From assembly GCF_028473645.1 (NCBI RefSeq), contig NZ_CP097269.1:3676001-3740000 (forward strand): DNA of 64,000 nt, in the 5' to 3' direction. Under the pieces are notes generated by a model that was not told the origin of the DNA, searched no databases, and was given only the letters and a program-made list of their open reading frames with translations. Origin of the DNA: Acidovorax sp. GBBC 1281 (lineage in GTDB: Bacteria; Pseudomonadota; Gammaproteobacteria; Burkholderiales; Burkholderiaceae_C). Shown here piece by piece: positions 33,595-43,559 of this stretch. Every line of letters starts with the position of its first letter. Position 1 is the stretch's first letter. The translations under genes and the position numbers were made by a program.

Positions 33595-36500
33595 GGCGTG
33601 GGCCCGGAGGGTGCCGCGCCGGACTGCGCGGGCGCGGCGGCCGTGCCCCGGCCCGTCCAGCGGCGGCCCAGCCGGTCGAAAGCCAGGTAGATCACCGGCG
33701 TGGTGAACAACGTGAGCATCTGGCTCAGCACCAGGCCGCCGAAGATGGCCAGGCCCAGAGGCCGGCGCAGCTCGGCCCCATCGCCCCAGCCCAGCATGAG
33801 CGGCAACGCGGCGAACAGCGCGGCCAGCGTGGTCATCAGGATCGGGCGAAAGCGCAGCAGCGCCGCCTGGTGGATGGCCTCTTGCGGGGCCATGCCCTGC
33901 TGGCGCTCGGCGTCGATGGCGAAGTCGATCATCATGATCGCGTTCTTCTTGACGATGCCGATCAGCAGGATGATGCCGATGATGCCGATCACTCCCAGGT
34001 CGTTGCCCGTCACCATGAGCATCAGCAAGGCCCCCACGCCGGCCGAGGGCAGCGTGGACAGGATGGTCAGCGGGTGGATGTAGCTCTCATACAGCACGCC
34101 CAGCACGATGTACACGCACACCATGGCCGCGAGAATCAGCCAGAGTTGGCTGGACAGCGATTTTTCATAGGCGCCCGCTGCCCCGAGGAACTGCATCGAC
34201 AGCCCCGCCGGCACGCCGATCTCCTGCGCCGCCGCGCGGATGGCATCGACCGCGTTGCCCAGCGACACGCCCTCGGCCCGGTCGAAGCCCAGCGTGGCGG
34301 CCGGGTACTGCGCCACGCGGGTGACCTGCAGCGGCGCGAGCTGCTCGCGGATGGTGGCCACGGCGGACAGCGGCGTGGGCGTGCCGCCGCCCGTGCGCAG
34401 TTGCAGGGTGCCCAGCGCCTCGGGACTGTCCAGATGCTCCTGCTGCGCCTCCAGGATCACGCGGTACTGGTTGGTCTCGGTGAAGATGGTGGAGACGATG
34501 CGTTGGCCGAACGCGCTGTAGAGCGTGTCGTCCACCGAACTGGCCGTGACCGACAGGCGCGAGGCCGTGTTGCGGTCGATGTCCACGTAGGCCGACAGGC
34601 CCTGCGCGCCCGCATCCGACGTGGCGTTGCGCACCTGGGGCACCGTGCGCAGGCGATCCACCAGCTTGTTCGTCCATTCGTTGACCTGCGCCGAATCCAC
34701 CCCGCCGATCGACAGGCGGTACTCGGTGGGCCCGGTCTCGGCGTCGATGGTCAGGTCCTGCGTGGGCTGCAGGTACAGCGTCACGCCGGCCACGGCGCGC
34801 ACGCGGTCGCGCAGGCGCTGCATGACGGCCTCCTGCCCGTCGCGGTCGGCCTTCAGGTTGATCAGCATGCGCCCGGCGTTCAGCATGGTGTTGTTGGCCG
34901 CGTCCACCCCGATGAAGGAGCTGAGCGACTGCACGTCCGGGTCGGCCAGGATGGCGCGGGCCGCGGCCTGCTGCAACTCGCTCATGCGGGCGTACGACAC
35001 GTCCTGCGAGGCCTCCACGCGCGCCTGCAACTGGCCCGTGTCCTGCGTGGGAAAGAGCCCCTTGGGAATCACCACGTACAGCAGCGCCGTGAGCGCCATC
35101 GTGAGCAGCGCCACCACCAGCGTGGCGCCTTGGCGGCGCAGCACCCACTGCAGCCAGATGTCATAGCGCGCGATCACGCGGTCGAAGCCGCGCTGCACCG
35201 CGCCGCCAAAGCCGCGCCGCTCGCCGTGCGGCGGCTCGGGTTTCAGCCAGCGCGCCGACATCATGGGCACGAGAGTGAGCGACACCACGGCCGAGATCAG
35301 GATGGTGAGCGCCAGGGTCACCGCGAACTCGCGGAACAGCCGCCCCACCACATCGCTCATGAACAGCAGCGGAATCAGCACCGCGATCAGGGACACCGTG
35401 AGCGAGATGATGGTGAAGCCGATCTGCGTGGCGCCCTTGAGCGCGGCCTGGAACGGCGGCTCGCCCTCCTCGATGTAGCGGGCGATGTTCTCGATCATCA
35501 CGATGGCGTCGTCCACCACGAACCCGGTGGCGATGGTGAGCGCCATCAGGCTCAGGTTGTTCAGGCTGTAGCCCAGCAGGTACATCACACCGCAGGTGCC
35601 GATGAGCGAGATCGGTACCGCCAGGCTGGCGATCACCGTGGCGCGCAGGCTGTGCAGGAAAAAGAAGATCACCAGCACCACCATCAGCACGGCCAGCACC
35701 AGTTCCATCTCCACGTGGTGCACCGATGCGCGGATGCCGGTGGTGCGGTCCGACAGCACCTCCACCTTCAGCGAGGCGGGCAGCCCGGCCTGCAGCTCGG
35801 GCAGCTGCTTCTTGATGTTGTCCACCGTGGCGATCACGTTGGCGCCCGGCTGGCGCTGCACGTTCAGGATGATGGCCGGGGTCTCGTTGGCCCAGGCGCC
35901 CAGGCGGTTGTTCTCGGCGCTGTCCACCACGCGGGCCACGTCGGTCATGCGCACGGGCGCGCCGTTCTTCCAGGTGACGATGAGGTTCTTGTAGTCGGCC
36001 ACCGTCACCAGTTGGTCGTTGGCGTTGATGCTGTAGGAGCGCTGCGGCCCGTCGAAGCTGCCCTTGGCGCTGTTGGCGTTGGCCGAGGTGATGGCCGTGC
36101 GCAAGGTGTCGAGCCCGATGCCGTACGAGGCCAGCGCCTTGGTGTCGGCCTGGATGCGCACGGCCGGCCGCTGCCCGCCGGCCAGGCTGACCAGGCCCAC
36201 GCCGGGCACCTGGCTCATCTTCTGCGCCAGGCGCGTGTTCACGAGGTTCTGCACTTCGGTGAGCGGCAGTGTGTCGGAGCTGACGGCCAGCGTGAGCACC
36301 GGCGCATCGGCCGGGTTCACCTTGGCATACACCGGCGGCGCGGGCAGGTCGGTGGGCAGCAGCGACGATCCGGCGTTGATGGCGGCCTGCACCTCCTGCT
36401 CGGCCACGTCGAGCGCCAGCCCCAGGCCGAACTGCAGCGTGACGATGGACACGCCCGAGGCGCTGGTGGACGACATGCGCGCCAGCCCCGGCATCTGCCC

Positions 36501-36713
36501 GAACTGGCGCTCCAGCGGCGCACTCACGGTGCGGCTCATGACCTCGGGGCTGGCCCCGGGGTAGAGGGTCTGCACCTGGATGGTGGGGTAGTCCACCTCC
36601 GGCAGCGCCGACAGGGGCAGCAGCTTGAAGCCGACCAGGCCGGCCAGCACGATGGCCACCATCAGCAGCGCAGTGGCGACGGGTCTTTCGATGAACGGAC
36701 GCGACGGACTCAT
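33591..36713 (-). CDS. muxB: RND multidrug efflux permease, MuxB/MdtB type
   Basis: Second permease subunit, 1040 residues from ATG 36713. Start [17 protein letters not shown], proton-relay [20 protein letters not shown], and the duplicated six-helix halves are all present. I reject the longer reading to 36953, because it is a low-complexity Pro/Arg stretch overlapping the adaptor gene's 3' end. It starts 19 bases after the adaptor gene stop and overlaps the next permease start by four bases. The two permeases together suggest a heteromultimeric pump of the MdtABC/MuxABC class. Confidence 0.92.
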   Translation of the reverse strand: MSPSRPFIERPVATALLMVAIVLAGLVGFKLLPLSALPEVDYPTIQVQTLYPGASPEVMSRTVSAPLERQFGQMPGLARMSSTSASGVSIVTLQFGLGLALDVAEQEVQAAINAGSSLLPTDLPAPPVYAKVNPADAPVLTLAVSSDTLPLTEVQNLVNTRLAQKMSQVPGVGLVSLAGGQRPAVRIQADTKALASYGIGLDTLRTAITSANANSAKGSFDGPQRSYSINANDQLVTVADYKNLIVTWKNGAPVRMTDVARVVDSAENNRLGAWANETPAIILNVQRQPGANVIATVDNIKKQLPELQAGLPASLKVEVLSDRTTGIRASVHHVEMELVLAVLMVVLVIFFFLHSLRATVIASLAVPISLIGTCGVMYLLGYSLNNLSLMALTIATGFVVDDAIVMIENIARYIEEGEPPFQAALKGATQIGFTIISLTVSLIAVLIPLLFMSDVVGRLFREFAVTLALTILISAVVSLTLVPMMSARWLKPEPPHGERRGFGGAVQRGFDRVIARYDIWLQWVLRRQGATLVVALLTMALTALLYVVIPKGLFPTQDTGQLQARVEASQDVSYARMSELQQAAARAILADPDVQSLSSFIGVDAANNTMLNAGRMLINLKADRDGQEAVMQRLRDRVRAVAGVTLYLQPTQDLTIDAETGPTEYRLSIGGVDSAQVNEWTNKLVDRLRTVPQVRNATSDAGAQGLSAYVDIDRNTASRLSVTASSVDDTLYSAFGQRIVSTIFTETNQYRVILEAQQEHLDSPEALGTLQLRTGGGTPTPLSAVATIREQLAPLQVTRVAQYPAATLGFDRAEGVSLGNAVDAIRAAAQEIGVPAGLSMQFLGAAGAYEKSLSSQLWLILAAMVCVYIVLGVLYESYIHPLTILSTLPSAGVGALLMLMVTGNDLGVIGIIGIILLIGIVKKNAIMMIDFAIDAERQQGMAPQEAIHQAALLRFRPILMTTLAALFAALPLMLGWGDGAELRRPLGLAIFGGLVLSQMLTLFTTPVIYLAFDRLGRRWTGRGTAAAPAQSGAAPSGPTP

Positions 36714-36732
36714 GGGTGGGGCCGGACGGTCG

Positions 36733-38172
36733 TCAAGGGGTCTGCGGGGCGGAGGCCCCGGGCTGGGCGCCCTCCTGCGGCGGGCGCTGGCGGCGCTCGC
36801 CCTCCGGTCCACGGCCCTCGCCACGGGGGCCGAAGCCCCGGGCCTCGCCCTCCCCGCGCGGGCCCGAGGCCCGTGCGCGGCGCGGCTGGGCACCGGCGGC
36901 GCCGCTGGCTGCGGAGGCCGGGCCGCGCGCGCCCTGCAGCTGCACGGTGGCACCGTCCTTCAAACGGTCGCCGCCTTCGGTCACCACGCGCTCGCCGGCC
37001 TTCAGGCCCTCGGTGACGGCCATCAGCCCCACCGTCGCCTGGCCACGCTTGACCTTGCGCAGCGACACCGTGCGGTCTTCGTTGATGACATAGACGAAGT
37101 CGCCATTGGCGCCCGTGCGCACCGCCGTCACCGGCACCACCACGGCCGGCACCTCGCGCAGCAGGAGCTGCACGTTCACGAACTGGTTGGGAAACAGCGC
37201 ACCGTTGGCGTTCTCGAACCGGGCCTTGGCCTTGACCGTGCCCGTGGTGGTGTCCACCAGATTGTCCAGCGTGGAAAACTGCCCCTTGCCCACCTCGGTG
37301 GTGCGGGTGCGGTCGAACGCCGTCACGGCCAGCGGCTGCGCGCCCTGCTGCGACGCCTGCACGTCGGTCACGCGGTCCTGGGGCACCGAGAACTGCACAT
37401 CGATCGGCGCCATCTGCGTGATGGTGGCGATGCCCGTGGCCTCGCCGGCACTCACGTAGTTGCCGGCGTCCACCGTGCGCAGGCCGATGCGGCCCGTGGC
37501 GGGCGAGGTGACGCGGGTGTAGTCGAGGTTCAGGCGCGCGGTCTTCTCCTGGGCGAGGTCGGTCATCACCGTGCCCTGCAGCTGCTTGACCAGCGCGGCC
37601 TGCGTGTCCACATCCTGGCGCGCGATCGAGTCCTGCGACAGCAGCGTGCGGTAGCGCTCCAGGGTGATGCGGGCATTGTCGAGCTGCGCCTCGTCGCGCT
37701 GGCGCGTGCCCTGCGCCTGCATCAGGGCCTGCTCGTAGGGGCGCGGGTCGATCTGCGCCAGCACCTGGCCCTTCTTGACCATCTGCCCTTCGGTGAACAG
37801 CACCTGGGTGAGCACGCCCGACACCTGCGGGCGCAGGGTGACCGTGGTGACCGGCGTGACCGTCCCTAGCGCGTCGATGACCACCGGCAGCGACGCCTGC
37901 CGTGCCGTGGCCTCGCCCACCGTGACCATGGCCCGCCCGCCGCCGCCGAAACCGGGCCCGCCCGGCGCGCCCGGCCCCCCGGGACCGCCCGCGCCCCGCA
38001 TCGCTCCCGCCGGGGCGGTGCTGCGCTGCACCAGATACCAGGCGCCGCCGCCCAGCAGGACCACCACGGCCAGCATCAGCAGCGTGCCGAGCCAGCGCGA
38101 CCGCCGCGAGGGCGGCCGGTGGGCGGAAGGCGGCGGGTTGGGAACGGGCGCGTCGTGTGGGTGTGGATTCAT
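36733..38172 (-). CDS. muxA: RND efflux periplasmic adaptor subunit, MuxA/MdtA type
   Basis: Membrane-fusion protein of 479 residues that links the inner permease to the outer channel. An N-terminal transmembrane anchor lies at about residues 28-47 ([20 protein letters not shown]), then a Gly-rich linker (about 58-80), the lipoyl/barrel-sandwich and alpha-hairpin domains ([26 protein letters not shown]) and the beta-barrel domain. The last 70 residues are a Gly/Arg/Pro/Glu-rich low-complexity tail, longer than in MdtA. First gene of the operon; its promoter should lie in the 258-base divergent gap shared with the 2TM gene. Confidence 0.92.
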   Translation of the reverse strand: MNPHPHDAPVPNPPPSAHRPPSRRSRWLGTLLMLAVVVLLGGGAWYLVQRSTAPAGAMRGAGGPGGPGAPGGPGFGGGGRAMVTVGEATARQASLPVVIDALGTVTPVTTVTLRPQVSGVLTQVLFTEGQMVKKGQVLAQIDPRPYEQALMQAQGTRQRDEAQLDNARITLERYRTLLSQDSIARQDVDTQAALVKQLQGTVMTDLAQEKTARLNLDYTRVTSPATGRIGLRTVDAGNYVSAGEATGIATITQMAPIDVQFSVPQDRVTDVQASQQGAQPLAVTAFDRTRTTEVGKGQFSTLDNLVDTTTGTVKAKARFENANGALFPNQFVNVQLLLREVPAVVVPVTAVRTGANGDFVYVINEDRTVSLRKVKRGQATVGLMAVTEGLKAGERVVTEGGDRLKDGATVQLQGARGPASAASGAAGAQPRRARASGPRGEGEARGFGPRGEGRGPEGERRQRPPQEGAQPGASAPQTP

Positions 38173-38430
38173 GGAAATGGCTGGCGTGGCGTGTCGCGGA
38201 AAAGGTCCGTCCCGGGCGGCCGGCGGGGCAGCACGGGGGGCACGCCGAATCGTAGGGGCTCTGCGTACCGATTGTCTGGCTGCTGTGCGAAGAAAGGTAA
38301 ATCTGTCGCCCGGCGCAGCGGTTCGCGCCGCGCGGCGGGCGGTTCGTCGCATGGCGCTGGCCGGACCGGGCGGCCGGGCGCACAGTGCGGCCATTCCCTC
38401 CACGACCACCCCGATCCCCAAGGAGCTGCC

Positions 38431-38739
38431 ATGCCCGCTTTCCACACCCCCGACGATCTCGCCCCCCAGGACGACCTGGACCGCCTGGCCCGCAAGCGGG
38501 CCGGTGCCAAGATGGGCTGGCTGCTGCACGCCTGCGTGTACCTGTGCGTCAACCTGGCGCTGGCCGCCCTCGCCGCCTACCAGGGGCGCCACTGGGCGGT
38601 GTTTCCCGCGCTGGGCTGGGGCCTGGGCCTGGCGATCCATGGCGCGGCGGTGTGGCTGGCGCTGCCGGGCGGGCGGCTGCACGCCCGCCTGCTGGAGCGC
38701 GAGCGCGCCGCCCTGCGCCAGGCCCTGCAGCGGCGCTGA
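38431..38739 (+). CDS. 2TM domain-containing protein
   Basis: Small membrane protein of 102 residues matching the 2TM domain family: a charged N-terminus (DDLDRLARKRAGAKMGWLLHACVYLCVN), two transmembrane helices at about residues 28-49 and 58-80, and a charged helical end. AAGGAG lies 5 bases before ATG 38431. Such genes often precede LytS-type sensor kinases, as here, where the kinase gene starts 74 bases later. It may assist or modulate the kinase; this is inference from gene order. Confidence 0.75.
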   Translation: MPAFHTPDDLAPQDDLDRLARKRAGAKMGWLLHACVYLCVNLALAALAAYQGRHWAVFPALGWGLGLAIHGAAVWLALPGGRLHARLLERERAALRQALQRR

Positions 38740-38813
38740 CCGGGCGCACGGCCGCCGCCAGGAGTGCCCCCACAATCGGCCCACCAGAAGCTTTTCCTTT
38801 CTCCAGCGCCGCC

Positions 38814-39884
38814 ATGCAGCACTTCAGCCTTCGCCAATCCATTCGCCACGGGCTGGTGATCGCCGCGTTCTGCGCCGCCATCGCCGGCATCCAGCTCGCC
38901 TACGGCCGGGGACCGTGGGACGTGCAGCTCGTGTACTCCCTGGCCATCGGCCTGCCGAGCTGGCTGCTGATCGACATCGGCCGCCTGTGGCTCTCACGCC
39001 ATAGCCCCATCCCGTGGCCCCTGGGCTGGCGCGGCTGGGCGCTGGTCGCGGTGGGCGGCTCCATCGGCTTTCAGTTCGGCTCGGCCCTGGGCGATGCCTA
39101 CCGCGAGAGCATGCACCCCGGCCTGACCCTGGCGTCGGCAGGCGGCCCCAGTTCGGCCATGGTGACGACGGTGTTGGCGTGCCTGGCGCTGTCGTTCTTC
39201 TTCTACGCCCAGGGAAAATCGCGCTTTCTGGAAGGCAAGATCGCCGAGGTCGAACGCGACGCCGCCGAGGCGCGCCTCAAACTGCTGGAGGCGCAGCTGG
39301 AGCCGCACATGATGTTCAACACCCTGTCCAACCTGCGCGTGCTGATCGCCGCCGACCCGCCCCGCGCCCAGGCCATGCTGGACCACCTGATCGACTACCT
39401 GCGCGCCACACTCGGCGCCTCGCGGGCCACGCTGCACCCGCTGGCCGACGAATTCGCCCGGCTGCGCGACTACCTGGAGCTGATGTCGGTGCGCATGGGC
39501 CCGCGCCTGGCCTACACGCTCGACCTGCCCGAAGCGCTCGCCCGCGTGCCCGTGCCGCCGCTGCTGCTGCAGCCGCTGGTGGAAAACGCCATCCGCCACG
39601 GCCTGGAGCCGAAGGTGGAAGGCGGCAGCATCCACATCGCCGCCCGGCCATTGCCCGACGGCCTGCTGGAACTGCTGGTGCAGGATTCGGGCGCCGGGCT
39701 GGCCGCGGGCGGCACCGCACCGCCCGGGCCACCCGGCCCGGCGCGCCAGAGCTTCGGGCTGCAGCAGGTGCGCGAGCGGCTGCACACGCTGTACGGCGAG
39801 CAAGGCACTATTAATTTGATAGCACAACGCCCTAGTGGAACATGCGCCAGGGCCGTATTTCCCTTGAATCCCCCGCTGCCATGA
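38814..39884 (+). CDS. sensor histidine kinase of the LytS/YehU type
   Basis: Membrane kinase of 356 residues. Four transmembrane helices occupy about residues 12-135, followed by a linker coiled coil and the His_kinase domain with LEAQLEPHMMFNTLSNLRVLI (phospho-accepting His in EPHMMFN), then an ATPase region with PLVENAIRHGLEP and a glycine-rich GLQQVRERL. The C-terminal 20 residues are encoded by the 58-bp repeat at 39807-39864. The stop overlaps the response regulator start (ATGA at 39881-39884), so the two are coupled. Signal unknown. Confidence 0.9.
   Translation: MQHFSLRQSIRHGLVIAAFCAAIAGIQLAYGRGPWDVQLVYSLAIGLPSWLLIDIGRLWLSRHSPIPWPLGWRGWALVAVGGSIGFQFGSALGDAYRESMHPGLTLASAGGPSSAMVTTVLACLALSFFFYAQGKSRFLEGKIAEVERDAAEARLKLLEAQLEPHMMFNTLSNLRVLIAADPPRAQAMLDHLIDYLRATLGASRATLHPLADEFARLRDYLELMSVRMGPRLAYTLDLPEALARVPVPPLLLQPLVENAIRHGLEPKVEGGSIHIAARPLPDGLLELLVQDSGAGLAAGGTAPPGPPGPARQSFGLQQVRERLHTLYGEQGTINLIAQRPSGTCARAVFPLNPPLP
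39807..39864 (+). repeat. 58-bp repeat element at the kinase 3' end (copy B)
   Basis: Holds CTAT-N7-ATAG (39808-39822), six bases, then GCCCTAGT (39829-39836), the identical spacing found in the copy at 7311-7368, and aligns with it to the end without gaps. It is unusually AT-rich for the surrounding coding sequence and supplies in-frame codons for the end of the kinase. Confidence 0.6.
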
Positions 39885-40720
39885 ACCTGCCGCCCTCCCG
39901 CGCGCCCCGCGCCCTGATCGCCGAAGACGAACCGCTGCTGGCCGCTGCCCTGCGCCAGGAGCTGGCCCGGGCCTGGCCGGACCTTCAGATCGCCGCCACC
40001 GTGGGCGACGGGCTCGCGGCCGTGCAGCAGGCGCTGGACCTGCGGCCCGACGTGCTCCTGTTCGACATCCGCATGCCGGGCCAGAGCGGCCTGGAGGCGG
40101 CCGCCGAGCTGGCCGACGCCTGGCCGGCCGACACGCCCTTTCCCGCGCTGGTGTTCGTGACCGCCTACGACCAGTACGCCGTGCAGGCCTTCGAGGCCCA
40201 GGCCGTGGACTACCTGCTCAAGCCCGTGCAGCCCGAGCGGCTGCGCAAGGCCGTCCAGAAGCTGCAGGCCACCCTCGCACGGCAGGCCGCGCCCGCCGCG
40301 CTGGACTTCGAGGCCACGCTGGCCCGCCTGCGCGCACTGGTGGCGCTGCCCGGGGCCGCTGCGCCGGGCATGGCCGGTGCGGCGGCGCACCCCGCCCCGC
40401 TCACCGTCATCCAGGCCAGCAGCGGCGCGCAGATCCACTTGGTGCCGGTGGCGGACGTCGTGGTGTTCGAGGCGGCCGACAAGTACGTGCGCGTGCTGAC
40501 CGCCACGCAGGAGTACCTGATCCGCACGCCCCTCAAGGAACTGGCCGCCCAGCTCGACGCGAACACTTTCTGGCAGGTGCACCGCGGCACCCTGGTGCGC
40601 GCCAGCGCCATCGCCTCAGCTATGCGCGACGAATCAGGACGGTTGCACCTGCGCCTGCGCGAGCGGCCCGAAACCCTGGCAGTGAGCCGGCTCTACGCCC
40701 ACCGCTTCAAGGCGATGTAG
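39881..40720 (+). CDS. LytTR-family response regulator
   Basis: Regulator of 279 residues. The receiver domain (about 8-125) has the acidic pair in IAEDEP, phospho-acceptor Asp in DVLLFDIRMPG, Thr in FVTAYDQYA and Lys in YLLKPV. The LytTR DNA-binding domain (about 175-277) includes VVVFEAADKYVRVLTATQEYLIRT and FWQVHRGTLVRASAI. A longer reading from ATG 39842 is open, but ATG 39881 overlaps the kinase stop and begins at the normal point. It should be phosphorylated by the kinase upstream; targets are unknown. Confidence 0.92.
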   Translation: MNLPPSRAPRALIAEDEPLLAAALRQELARAWPDLQIAATVGDGLAAVQQALDLRPDVLLFDIRMPGQSGLEAAAELADAWPADTPFPALVFVTAYDQYAVQAFEAQAVDYLLKPVQPERLRKAVQKLQATLARQAAPAALDFEATLARLRALVALPGAAAPGMAGAAAHPAPLTVIQASSGAQIHLVPVADVVVFEAADKYVRVLTATQEYLIRTPLKELAAQLDANTFWQVHRGTLVRASAIASAMRDESGRLHLRLRERPETLAVSRLYAHRFKAM

Positions 40721-40791
40721 CGCCCGAGCGCCACGAAAGCCGAGGCGAAGCGACCCGGCAGCAAACGCCGCCGGCCCGCCGAATCACAAAG

Positions 40792-41424
40792 TCAGCGGTT
40801 GGCCGCGAGCAGCAGCCCGCCGGCGCCCATGAAGAATCCGCCCGTCGCCTTGTTCAGCCGCACCACGCCGCGCTGCGACCGGATCACCCGGCGAATCTGC
40901 CGCCCGCCCGTGGCGTACACGGCGGTGGAGACGAACTCGGCCATCAGGTACACCGAACCCAGCACCAGGAACTGGTGCGCCGCGGGCTGGGCGGGGTCGA
41001 TGAACTGGGGAAACACCGCGGCGAACAGGATGATCGCCTTGGGATTGGTGATGCCCAGCAGGAACTCCTGCAGGATCAGAGAGCGGATCGGCACCGCAGT
41101 TGCCGAGGGCGTGGCCTCGCTGCCCTCCACCAGTTCCAGCCCGCCGAACTCCTGGCTGCGCCAGGCCTTCCAGCCCAGCCAGAACAGGTAGCACGCCCCC
41201 ACCCATTTCACGACCGTGAAGGCCGCCTCGGAAGCCAGCAGCATCGCGCCCAGGCCCACGGCGGACACCGTCAAAAAGATGGCGAACGCCGCCGCACGCC
41301 CGATGGTGGCCACCAGCGCCGTGCCCACGCCGGCCCGGATGCCGTTGTTCAGGCCGCAGAAATTGTTGGGGCCGGGCGTGAGCGCGATCGCCACGGCCAC
41401 GGGTGCGAAAAGAAGGGCGTCCAT
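40792..41424 (-). CDS. LysE/RhtB-family amino-acid exporter
   Basis: Inner-membrane exporter of 210 residues. The family signature ALTPGPNNFCGLNNGIRAG lies at about residues 15-33 after the first helix, with six predicted transmembrane helices in total and the usual NPKAIILFAAVFPQF segment in the middle. LysE-type proteins export amino acids such as lysine, threonine or homoserine lactone; the exact substrate cannot be predicted. It is convergent with the response regulator gene and stands alone. Confidence 0.9.
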   Translation of the reverse strand: MDALLFAPVAVAIALTPGPNNFCGLNNGIRAGVGTALVATIGRAAAFAIFLTVSAVGLGAMLLASEAAFTVVKWVGACYLFWLGWKAWRSQEFGGLELVEGSEATPSATAVPIRSLILQEFLLGITNPKAIILFAAVFPQFIDPAQPAAHQFLVLGSVYLMAEFVSTAVYATGGRQIRRVIRSQRGVVRLNKATGGFFMGAGGLLLAANR

Positions 41425-41559
41425 ACCAGGCTCCTGAATGGCAACGGAAGGGAAAGAAACAAGCAGGAAAAGTGCGCAGAAGGATCGCAGTGTAGGCCGG
41501 GAAGGCGCCGGCTGCGAGCCCGCGCGGCGGCGGGCGGTGCACGGCGTTGCCGGGCACCC

Positions 41560-42201
41560 TCAGGACAAATCGATGACCGCGTTCCAAGGCACGCCCGCGA
41601 GCGCATCGTAGTGCGCCACCAGCACGGTGCCCGGCCCGCCCTGCGCCGCCCGCTGCGCCAGCACCTGCTGCAGGTACTGCACCGACGGGCGGTCCAGGCC
41701 GGCCACCGGCTCGTCCACCAGCACCAGCGGCGCCCCGCACGCGAAAGCGGCCGCCAAAAGCGCCTTGCGCCGCGTGCCGGTGGACAGCTGCTCCATCGCC
41801 TTGGGCAGGTGGCTCTCCAGCCCGAACCCCGCCACATGCCCCTGCAGCGCCGAAGCGTCCCACGCCGGATGGTGGCTGGCCAGCGCACCGAACCATGCCG
41901 CTGGGCTGGTGCTATCGAGCGCCGTCGCGCGCGGGTCGGCCCAGAACACCGCGCCTGCCTCCTTCGCGGCCCGGTCGCTGCACGCTCGCCCGCTCCGCCA
42001 GACGGTGCCGCCCTGGGGTTGCAGCTCTCCGGCCAGCAGGCGCAGCAGCGTGGTCTTGCCCGAGCCCTCATCGCCCCGCACCAGCGTCGCGCCCGGCGCG
42101 GCATGGGCGGTGAAGCCGTCGAATACGGCCGGGCCCTGCACATGGGCAAAGCGCAGGCCGTCGCACAGCAAAGTGGCAGAAAGTGTCGTCGAGTCAGGCA
42201 T
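41560..42201 (-). CDS. stand-alone ABC-type ATPase
   Basis: ATPase of 213 residues from ATG 42201. Walker A is GDEGSGKTT, the signature is an unusual LSTGTRRK rather than LSGGQ, and Walker B is LVLVDEP. A longer reading from 42639 would cross the divergent hypothetical gene and has poor composition. No permease is adjacent, and the protein is shorter than most importer ATPases; CcmA-like exporter ATPases have this size and signature style. Partner and substrate unknown. Confidence 0.75.
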   Translation of the reverse strand: MPDSTTLSATLLCDGLRFAHVQGPAVFDGFTAHAAPGATLVRGDEGSGKTTLLRLLAGELQPQGGTVWRSGRACSDRAAKEAGAVFWADPRATALDSTSPAAWFGALASHHPAWDASALQGHVAGFGLESHLPKAMEQLSTGTRRKALLAAAFACGAPLVLVDEPVAGLDRPSVQYLQQVLAQRAAQGGPGTVLVAHYDALAGVPWNAVIDLS

Positions 42202-42350
42202 GGCGGGGTTCACAGGGGCGAAGAGTGATCGAGGGAGCCGCCCACGTGCGTGGGCGCTGCACATTCTGTGGCAAAGCGCGTCCGAACCTGCCCGAAAATA
42301 TCCCCTGCTGCGCCACCCCCGGCGCCTTCCTTTCAAGAACCTGAAGCCCC

Positions 42351-42719
42351 ATGACCCTGCGCTACCTGGAATTCGACTACAGCGAGGACGACGAAGGCAC
42401 CGGCACCTGGGATGCCATGGCCAGCGTGACCGAAGAGCACTTGCAGGCCCTGCACGCGGAGATCGCACAGGTGCTGGGCTGGGCCCACGCCACCTTCCCG
42501 AACCAGAACGGCGCCATCGAGGACGGCGCCGCCTGGGACTACGACCTGCAGGCCGTGCGGGAGGTCTCCACCGTGCAGTCCCTGGTTTTCGACGAGGCCA
42601 CCCGGCGCCTCGTTTCCACACCCGGCACACCCGCGGCACCGCGGCATACGGTGACGCTCTCGATCAGCGGGAACGCGGCGTTCTGCGAGGAATTCCGACC
42701 GCGCTTCGGAGGCGAGTGA
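42351..42719 (+). CDS. hypothetical protein
   Basis: An acidic protein of 122 residues that I do not recognise. It starts MTLRYLEFDYSEDDEGTGTWDAM, has no signal peptide or transmembrane helix, and reads as a mixed alpha/beta domain with a C-terminal strand region (HTVTLSISGNAAFCEEF). G/C bias at third positions and clean start and stop support a real gene. It is divergent from the ATPase gene. Conserved single-domain proteins of this type exist in Comamonadaceae, but I cannot give a function. Confidence 0.65.
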   Translation: MTLRYLEFDYSEDDEGTGTWDAMASVTEEHLQALHAEIAQVLGWAHATFPNQNGAIEDGAAWDYDLQAVREVSTVQSLVFDEATRRLVSTPGTPAAPRHTVTLSISGNAAFCEEFRPRFGGE

Positions 42720-42833
42720 GCACCCGATGAAGCCGTGGGCGCGGGCCAGCGATCCCCGGCCGCCATCCCCATTGCGCATGCCGCTATCATCCCGCGGCCT
42801 GCGAAGACGGGCAGAAAAAAAGGGAGGTGAATC

Positions 42834-43559
42834 GTGAGCGTGGCATTCAAAGACCCGTGCGGTTCGCCATGTCACGGCATCACGAATCGAATTTCAATGG
42901 CATGGAAACAATGGCTGCGGAGCGAGCCCGCAGAACCCGTGGTCAACGGGCGAATGCAATATGGACCAGGAAAGGGAATGATCAAACAGGTCTTCGAAGG
43001 CCTCGATGCTTCGCAAAAGAGGGTCCGAAAAATCGCGACCATCGACCCGATCAGGAAGAAGATCATCCTGATCCAGCCCGGGGATAAGGTGCTCTATCAA
43101 TCCGGACTCAGGGAAAAGGGTGTTGCGGGTTATTTGTATGTATTTGCCCATGCCACAGCAAAAAGCATTCAGGGAATGATCCATGGCATGGAAGTGGCCG
43201 ACACGATCCGGCGCAGCGGCCTCTGGCACGGAGAGCCGGTTTTGATCGACGCATGCAATGCGGGAGCCACGTCCGATGGCATCGCAAGTGAATTGGCCCA
43301 AGTGTTGCGAACGCATGTCACGGCGCCCACGACAACCACCTGGAATTACCCGCTGGGCGGTTCTGCGGTGGGGCAAGGGGCCTTCGAGAAGCTCCCGGGC
43401 GTATTGGCGATGCTCCCCATGCCCGACCTGTTGCGTCTAGGCGTATGGCGAACCTGGGGGCCCGATGGACAACCCATTGCAACGGCCCCGACCTCTCCGC
43501 GCGATACCGGCGATCTGCTGAAAGGGGCCTTGATGCAGAAAATGGGGAAGCGCCGATGA
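42834..43559 (+). CDS. putative caspase-fold (clan CD) cysteine peptidase or secreted toxin
   Basis: Protein of 241 residues starting at GTG 42834, chosen because GGGAGGTGA stands six bases before it. Residues 95-170 show a clan CD-like pattern: a strand with His 106 (YVFAHAT), a helix (MEVADTIRRSGLW), a strand ending in Cys 141 (VLIDACNAGATSDGIASELAQVL), then HVTAPTTTTWN. The His/Cys pair with ACNAG resembles CHAT, C80 and polymorphic-toxin peptidases, where similar pieces read GHG...SCNTG...APT. No signal peptide. GC content is visibly lower than in neighbours, especially at 43080-43260, suggesting acquisition. The stop overlaps the start of the next gene by four bases. It may be a secreted effector; I cannot name a close family. 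Confidence 0.65.
   Translation: MSVAFKDPCGSPCHGITNRISMAWKQWLRSEPAEPVVNGRMQYGPGKGMIKQVFEGLDASQKRVRKIATIDPIRKKIILIQPGDKVLYQSGLREKGVAGYLYVFAHATAKSIQGMIHGMEVADTIRRSGLWHGEPVLIDACNAGATSDGIASELAQVLRTHVTAPTTTTWNYPLGGSAVGQGAFEKLPGVLAMLPMPDLLRLGVWRTWGPDGQPIATAPTSPRDTGDLLKGALMQKMGKRR

Noticed and set aside
30361..37016. Two plus-strand open stretches of over 1000 codons opposite the RND genes
   Set aside because: Composition is that of a shadow frame (Gln, His, Arg, Gly repeats) and the minus-strand RND permeases are complete.
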